Part shown: positions 57,746-64,000 of the stretch, one piece after another
How positions within the stretch are numbered: the first letter of the stretch is position 1
How the letters are laid out: every line of letters starts with the position of its first letter
Origin: Bemisia tabaci
Taxonomy: Eukaryota; Arthropoda; Insecta; Hemiptera; Aleyrodidae
Direction: 5' to 3'
Length of the DNA: 64,000 bases
Assembly: GCF_918797505.1 (NCBI RefSeq)
Contig: NC_092800.1
Coordinates: 44,819,864 to 44,883,863 of the forward strand
The notes under the pieces: generated by a model
Seen by the model: only the letters and a program-made list of their open reading frames with translations
What the model was told of the DNA's origin: nothing
The model's database searches: none
Program-made: the position numbers and the translations under genes

Positions 57746-57871
57746 TTGGACGTATTTCTGCCAAACGGAACTATGTGCATTAAGACATGAGCCCTGTTAT
57801 GCATATGTCCTTATGGGTCTCAGGGCTCATACCTTAATGCACATAGTTCCGTTTGGTAGAAATACTTCCAA
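57746..57871. mobile_element. GGACGTATTTCTGCC short MITE (copy 3), inside a MULE relic
   Basis: It starts TTGGACGTATTTCTGCCAAA and ends GTAGAAATACTTCCAA. Its right end abuts the Y-T-I-G codons of the transposase relic 57872-58290. Confidence 0.68.
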
Positions 57872-58290
57872 TTGTATAAACCTGCTCGAACAACGGAGAA
57901 GCTGAGTGACAGGTACCGTCACCAAACCGATGCTCACAATTCGCCTTGAGCTCCAAGTTCTCATTCGTGAAAATGAGAATGCGCTCACTCGTTGGACCAC
58001 TATCATACATAAAAAATGGTCGGCCATCAGAGATTTTTTTGAATCACGGCGGGATACTAAATCCTTTTTCGCGGATTTGAATGCGAATGGATTTGAAACA
58101 CTTTCGTGTTACACGCGAGTTCTACGGTCCGTTTTTTTATTGAAGGAACTTTTGGCGAAGTGGCCATGACCCTGGGTGGTTCATCATCGATAGCTTCAGA
58201 CGTGACGCAACGAGATGAAGACCGTGTCTCGAGAGATCGACCTTTCACATCATTCAGCACTTCGTTAACCCGATTCCGTGCCGCGCCGGA
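57872..58290 (-). pseudogene. Decayed MULE transposase fragment, cut by a MITE
   Basis: Minus-strand reading gives, upstream, VKGRSLETRSSSRCVTSEAI then MATSPKVPSIKKRTVEL, which resembles the linker after the FLYWCH zinc finger. After a frameshift it gives DGRPFFMYDSGPTSERILIF, then ENLELKANCEHRFGDGT and SPLFEQVYTIG. The F-x-D-G-T-x...P-L-F-x-Q-x-Y-T block is the MULE catalytic start. Exactly there the frame runs into the terminal repeat of the MITE at 57746-57871, so the transposase was interrupted by that insertion. Frameshifted and truncated, so a relic. Confidence 0.62.
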
Positions 58291-58862
58291 AGCATGAGAA
58301 CGAATTCCTAGATTTACAACTATTTTTTGTGTGCTGCAGTCGAGCACAGCACTTCAAATGATTAGTCTTGTATTCAACACACCTCCATATTGTTTTGTTC
58401 TCGGCACCTCATTTTTCTCGGCTGTACAAGTAGTCATAATGACACAACAGATTTTTATGTTGATTACTGCGCACGCATCGTAACATTTAAGTAAAGGCGT
58501 AAACATATTGCGTAAAAACAAGTGCGTTAATGCGGAAGTTGCCACTCACTTAGGTTTCTGAACGCATATACCGCCATCCCTGCTTTTCCCCAACTCTTTA
58601 TCAACGGCTCAACTTCGACACCTCAGCCTCTCGTATATTCGTCCATGGCAACATTTTTTCGTAGCGAAATTTTTGCCTCCGTGATCTTTTGTCCCGCGAT
58701 TTTTCAGTGTCTTAAAATCCCTTAAGGGCCTTTATACGAGCTCCTTATTTCGATATGTTGTCAGTCTCCCCATACCTATAGGAACGCTAGACGAAACAGA
58801 AAACGACGTCAACTGGAGGTTTAGGTCACATTGTGTCCCACTTTCAAAATGAACCAAACGTA

Positions 58863-59089
58863 CACTGGAAAAAAAACCAAATTGGATCTAGAGTCCAGAC
58901 TCTTAAAAACATCGACAAGAAAAAATACTCTTGATTTAATCGGATTTTTGCTAAAATGAAGAACCAAGCCTCTTAATTTGAGCGGATTTCTTTTTGATTT
59001 AAGTAAAAATCTGATTGAATCAAGAGTATTTTTTCTTGTCAATGTTTTCAAGAGTCTGGACGCTAGATCCAATGTGTTTTTTTCCAGTG
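58863..59089. mobile_element. CACTGGAAAAAAAA MITE (copy 2), TA target
   Basis: Same family as 44320-44547 and almost the same length. TA at 58861-58862 and 59090-59091. Confidence 0.72.
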
Positions 59090-59242
59090 TATGGGCTCTT
59101 TTTCCTCTTAGCGCACGCCTCAATGAGCCGCAAGAACTGAGGTCTAACAGGCTTCCTACCAGCTTTGCGCAGAGGCGATATCGTAACCAATGAAGATCCT
59201 AGTTACAAATCGCCTTGAAACTTTCTCTGTGAATTTTCCTTG

Positions 59243-59575
59243 AATGGATAATTTGCAGGTGTCTGAAATTTGATGGATTTCGTGTTAAAGTGGACACTCC
59301 TGAGTGAACGGAATACGAGGATACTTTTGGTTCATGAATTGAACACATATTGGAGGAGATACATAAGAAAAAATGATTTAATCTTTTGAAATACATGAGA
59401 TTGAAGGGAACTGCCGCCAGATGACGTCACTAGACCGTGCATTTTTTCACTTTTAAATCTTTTTTTGTACTTTTCCCCGTATCAGAGAAAAACTATGCGA
59501 AATACAGCGAGATCAGCCCTTTCAACACTTTCAGATGAAGCAATAAAACATTTGCGCGCACGTTTTCCATTATGA
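59243..59575. mobile_element. GGAGAATTTGCAGGTGTC element (copy 3)
   Basis: It begins GGATAATTTGCAGGTGTCTG, contains GCCGCCAGATGACGTCACTA and ends in CGCACGTTTTCCATTA. Fragments of the same family are at 10995-11110, 23036-23150 and 63933-64000 (cut by the window end). Confidence 0.6.
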
Positions 59576-59727
59576 GAGATATTCTCAGAATTTCTGGTCA
59601 GAATTTCGATTAGTTTTCTGGTAAAAATGACGCATGAAAATCAATTAGGGTTGTAATCAACTCATGTAATGAAGCTGAATGATTCTGGTTAGATTCGTGT
59701 GAGTATAGTCAGGACATTTACAGCGGC

Positions 59728-59972
59728 ACATCAGTGGATCGAGGCAATCCGAGTAGTCGGGCATAACATTTTTGACTGAAAACTGCAAAGTTTTAGGTCT
59801 ATTTCGTCACAATTTAAATTTCAAGGGGTGCCTCTGAAAAAAAATTTCACCAGAAAACCAATGAAACTGCTTTTAAAACTTCACAGTTCTGTATAAACGG
59901 GGCTATAAGCTTTTAAAGTTTTCTAATTTTATCCGACTTCTCTTATTGACTCGCTCCACTGTGTGGCAATCC
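59728..59972. mobile_element. CAGTGGATCGAGTCAAT MITE (copy 3)
   Basis: The ends are CGGCACATCAGTGGATCGAG and GACTCGCTCCACTGTGTGGC. Complete. A right half alone is at 62300-62490 beside the 2.19-kb foldback, and a copy starting at 63768 is cut by another element at 63930. Confidence 0.62.
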
Positions 59973-60097
59973 TGGATGGTGAACTCGCGCCCGTATTGGC
60001 GTGGTGTGGCGGTAAATTTAACATTCCATTACGGCTTGCGTACGTCACGGCTCAACCCAACGCGACGCAAAGTAGAGTGAGTTAGTGGGCAAGATCA

Positions 60098-62286
60098 CCC
60101 TGGTAAAAGTTGGCAGTAGAATGTGTGTTCCAAAATACTATAGACCTAAAGCCGGCTGCAAGATTTCCAATAGCTTCTGTAGCCGGCTGTACAATTTCTT
60201 ATAGCCTTTTATAGCCAATGGCGACTAAGCAACAGCCAGCTAGACGATAAAGTTTATTCCAAAATCATGAGTTGAAAAACGCTGACTTCTCGAGTTTAAA
60301 TACTAGAGCCTGATTACACAGAGCGGAGCGGCGTGCTGCCAGCGCGACTGGCGCCTACAAACCTAAGGCGATACTTCACGCATTGCGCAATGTTTGAAGT
60401 ATCCCTTTAGGTTTGTAGGCGCTGGCCGGCCGCACAACGAGCCGCGGCGCGTCAAGCAACTTTTTCATCACAGAGGTGTTGCACAATATCATACGAATTT
60501 GGAGGCGCTCCAACATATTAAGAATGACAGGCATCCTTTTAAGAGTACGGAGCTTTCCTCACAAAATAAGTCAAGATACTACGGCACTAAAAGAGAGCAA
60601 TAGTCCAAAAACTCAATTCCTATCATTCGTATTTAATAACGTTTAGCATAATTTTTGAATTTCATTGGAGAGAAAAGTGACTCGATTTAGGCAGAAACAT
60701 TCTTGAGTAAGCCGTCAAGAAGACTTTATTCTGAATCAAGAATAAAATCGCCGAATGCAAGCGGATCGCTGCTTGATATGCGTGACTTTTTTTTTTTAAA
60801 CAAGCATAATTTTCTTTAATGATTCAAAAGTAAATCTTCTCTGCGGTGAATTAGATCATATTTCTGTTAGAATTAAGTCACTTTTTCCTCTGCTGAAGTT
60901 CAAAAATCATGCTGAACGTTATTGAATACAGATACTGGGACTTATTAGTAAGATTTTCGACTACCGCTCTCTTTTTTCAAGTCACTCCGGCTCCCGGATT
61001 TTTCCTGTGTACGATTACTTCCACGACGACGCCGGTGTTCCACGGCACTTTAAGCCGCTATTTCGTCACGGAGATGTTGCACAGTATCATACAAGATTGA
61101 AAGCACTTCGATGTATCTTGAGTAATGGCTTCGTTTAAAAGCACGAAGTTCCCTTGCAGCTTGAATCGAGTGACGACGACAAAAAGAGAGCGGTAGTCGA
61201 AAAACTTATTAATAAATGCCAGTATCTGTATTCAATACCGTTCAGCATGATTTTTGAACTTCAGCAGAGCAAAAAGTGACTTAATTCAAGCAGAAATATG
61301 CTCCGATTCACTGCCGAGAAGATTATTTACTTTTGAATCAATAAAGAAAATTATGCTCGTTCAAAGAAGAAAAGATGCCCATACATGAAAAAAAGTCAAG
61401 TATATCAAGCAGAGACCCACATTCATTTGGCGATTTCATTCTTGATTCAGAATAAAATCTTCTTGACGGCATACTCAAGAATGTTTCTGCCTAAATCAAG
61501 TCACTTTTCTCTCCATTGAAATTCAAAAAGTATGCTAAACGTAATTAAATACGGATGATAGGAATTAGTGAGTTTTTGGACTATTGCTCTCTTTTAGTGC
61601 CGTAGTATCTTGACTTATTTTGTGAGGAAAGTTCCGTACTCTTAAAGGATGCCTGTCATTCTTAATATGTCGGAGCGCCTTCAATTTCGTATGATACTGT
61701 GCAACACCTCTGGTGTGAAATAGTTCCTTCAGACGTTGTGGACACGCTGCGGCGCGGAGGGCGGGCAGACTGCAGAGAGCGCGAAACGCGCATTGGCGCC
61801 TACAAACCTAACAGGAATACTTCACGCATTGCGCAATGCGTGAAGTATCCCAGTTAGGTTTGTAGGCGCCAAGTGCGTCGCCGCTCCGCTTTGTGTTAGG
61901 CTCTAATATTTTATCTCGCGGAGTCAGCGTTTTTCAACTCATGATTTTGAAATTTTTGCACACTCTGTATGGACTATTCTCATTTCAATTGATGAAAAAA
62001 AAAATGTTTTAAAGGAAAATATAATGTGTGTTTTGTAAACATTAAGGTAGTTTGTATCAAACTCAATGATTTCCAAAGCACACACATTTCTACACAATTT
62101 CTTATAGCCTTTTATAGCCGATGGCGATAAAGTGTAAAGCCCGGCGTTAGGAACTATAGCCCGACTGTATACTTTTTTATAGCTTCCTACAGCCAGCTAT
62201 ATGATTTTCAATAGCCTTCTTTAGTCGGCTATAAGAACTTCTATGGTATTTTGAAACGCAGCTCGTATCGACAATTTTTACCAGGG
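60098..62286. mobile_element. CCCTGGTAAAA foldback, 2.19 kb
   Basis: The ends are CCCTGGTAAAAGTTGGCAG and CGACAATTTTTACCAGGG. Subterminal TAGCCGGCTGTA arrays lie at 60140-60250 and 62095-62250. GGCGCCTACAAACC palindromes lie at 60351-60422 and 61796-61869, and there is an inner inverted pair at 60640-60760 and 61410-61545. No coding frame of note, so it is probably non-autonomous. Confidence 0.65.
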
Positions 62287-62736
62287 CAGCCAGGAAATTT
62301 TTAACTACAGCTGCAAATCGTGATGTTTATCTCGTCACATTATGCATTTTAAAGCGTGCTCCTAGGTGGAGTTTTTCCAAGAAAACCAATGGAACCAATT
62401 TTGAACTTCTGCGTTTCACATTAACGAAAATATTAGCTTATAACGTTTCCACATTATTTTCAAGCTTTCTAATTGACTCGCTTCACTGTGCGGCGTCCCA
62501 AAGCGAATGCTCCCTACGAGCTCACACGCTGACTCCAGAATCAGCCTTTGATTTCTCCATACCCAAGGCGCAGCGTTGCCGGATGCTCCGCGCGAGTTAT
62601 TTTTTCTTTTCATTTTTTCATCTGAACACTTGAGTTGGAGTGCCACGGAATTTAATATGCTATATCTACATACCGTCCGTTCCGGCCTATGATGCCGAAA
62701 GTTCCGACCGTAGCACTAGGATCAATCAAAACTACG

Positions 62737-63290
62737 GCTGATTGTTGAAATTGGTAGACAAAGCGATGGACAAAGAAGAGATAAGGGGCATGGAACGATC
62801 CTATTGGTTGAAATGGGTGGTTCCTGTAGACTAAGGGAGAAAATGATGAACTAACTATCGGGTTTCCCGTGGTTTGTCGTTAGTTAGTCTACTACCTCCC
62901 CTGCGGGCTGATCATTGAAATTGATAGACAAAGCTATAGATAAAGAAGACATAAGGAGAATAGAGCGATCCTTTTGGTTGAAATGGGTGGTTCTCATACG
63001 CAAAGGGGGTAAATGATGGACTAACTATCGGGTCTTCGTGAGTTGCCGTTAGTTAGTCTATTACCTACGTCCTTTGTCCATTGCCACCACCCGCTTCCAC
63101 CAATAGGATCCCTCCACATCCTTTTTGTCTTCTTTGTCTATTGCTTTGTCCATCAATTTCAATAATCAGCCCGCTGACCTCCTTTGACCATTACAACCAC
63201 CCGCTTCCACCAATAGGATTCCTTTATGTCCCTGTTGTCTCTTTTGTCTATCGCTATGTCTACCAATTTCAGCAATCAGCCTGTTGAACC
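62737..63290. mobile_element. Cluster of CAGGCTGATTGTTGAAAT elements
   Basis: At least three left or right ends (62740, 62900, 63165, 63280) alternate GATTGTTGAAATTGGTAGAC with CAATTTCAATAATCAGCC, and share GGACTAACTATCGGGTTTCC and TTCCACCAATAGGAT. This is either one insertion in another copy or a tandem duplication. Confidence 0.55.
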
Positions 63291-63339
63291 CGGAGCGAAC
63301 GGTATGTCTATTTAACCAGCAACTTTTTTTTTCAGTGTG

Positions 63340-63767
63340 TGCAGTTTCTGGAGTGGCTCATCCTTACATCAGAGTGCTTAAATTCTTAGCTTGTCCAATG
63401 GTCCGGGGTTCGACGCCGAAAGGTTGCAACAACACGATCTGGCGGCGGGGTGCGGAAACGCGCGGAATACAAACGGCATCTGCGGCGGCGAACAGGGGTG
63501 ATCGGGGTTCGCGGGGGGGAGGGGGGGGTCGGCCGCAGGGGAGTCGCATTCGCAGCCGCAATCGTCGGGAATTCCATTTCAAGTCGCGCCCCAGCCGCCC
63601 CACGCCCCACGCGTCGAATCCTCATTGCCGATACCCGCGCCGAAAACGGATATTCCGCGTCGGTCGACGGGCGGCGCATTTGAATATCCGCGGATTCCGG
63701 GCACACGCCAACAACGCCGTTACGCAAGAACCGGAATCCCTTGTAATCGAGTCCCTTTGAGCAGGAC
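63340..63767. other. Unique GC-rich stretch after a good acceptor-like site
   Basis: A ttttttttttcag site ends at about 63334 and an open plus frame runs to 63760 with an Arg/Gly-rich product. It has high CpG and no family. An exon or a CpG-rich regulatory stretch. Confidence 0.25.
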
Positions 63768-64000
63768 CCGCCGCACACTGGATCGGGTCAATTAGAGAGG
63801 TCGCACATGAGATTTTCGACAAAAACCGCAAATTTTGATGTTTATTTCGTCTCATTTTAAAGTTCAAGGGGTGTCTCCAGAAGGCAATTCCACGAGAAAA
63901 CCAATGAAACCACTTTTTAAACCTTATAATAGAGAATTTGCAGGTGTCTGAAATTTTGTGAATTTCATCTTTAAAATGATACTACTGGAGGAAAACTGAG

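Noticed and set aside
63284..63778. 158-codon plus-strand and 130-codon minus-strand frames
   Set aside because: Arg/Gly/Pro-rich products from a CpG-rich stretch. Overlapping frames on both strands argue for composition. Kept only as an island.
1..64000. CRISPR arrays, bacterial operons, riboswitches, rRNA
   Set aside because: Repeats are inverted and dispersed, not regularly spaced. Gene structure is intron-containing. No rRNA or riboswitch core was recognised on either strand.

Overview
This is a window of an animal nuclear genome, most likely an arthropod. The sequence is AT-rich, protein-coding DNA is sparse and cut into short exons with GT/AG boundaries, introns exceed 10 kb, and the space between exons is packed with miniature inverted-repeat transposable elements (MITEs), foldback elements and broken MULE transposase fragments. 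The protein families point to an insect. The repeat style made me think of a hemipteran such as a whitefly, but that is an impression from memory and not shown by the window. I see no bacterial-type operon, CRISPR array, rRNA or tRNA.

Left half, about 1-31 kb, plus strand: the 3' end of one split gene. Three exons at 1185-1280, 13878-13969 and 30792-30869 join in phase to give 87 residues (about 86 of them complete in the window) that resemble the C-terminal helices of arthropod SmydA-type SET/MYND proteins. The upstream exons lie off the left edge. The two introns, about 12.6 and 16.8 kb, hold nearly all the repeats between 1.3 and 30.8 kb, two MULE transposase relics (22.3 and 26.4 kb), a GC-rich foldback block at 4.4-5.2 kb and several unique GC-rich islands. 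One island, at 30.4 kb, carries a CACGTG site fused to two TGACGTCA sites.

Middle, about 35.7-53.4 kb, minus strand: a second split gene that I do not recognise. Exons at 47520-47365, 39867-39064 and 36099-35721 are phase-compatible. They encode a basic/Ser-rich protein with a 33-bp in-frame repeat and a long Glu/Asp tract. Its stop codon lies inside the end of a hAT-like MITE. Two further minus-strand open segments (48591-48413 and 53405-53242) are weaker exon candidates.

Right part, about 42-64 kb: mainly repeats. These include an LTR-like block with two covarying hairpins, a 0.94-kb and a 2.19-kb foldback element with subterminal repeat arrays, a composite MITE that appears to have moved as one unit, a third MULE relic at 57.9-58.3 kb, and a GC-rich unique stretch near 63.4 kb.

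No new defence or metabolic system is visible. The most informative content is the two split genes and the well-preserved record of nested transposition, where target-site duplications of 2, 4, 8 and 9 bp sort the MITEs into families.
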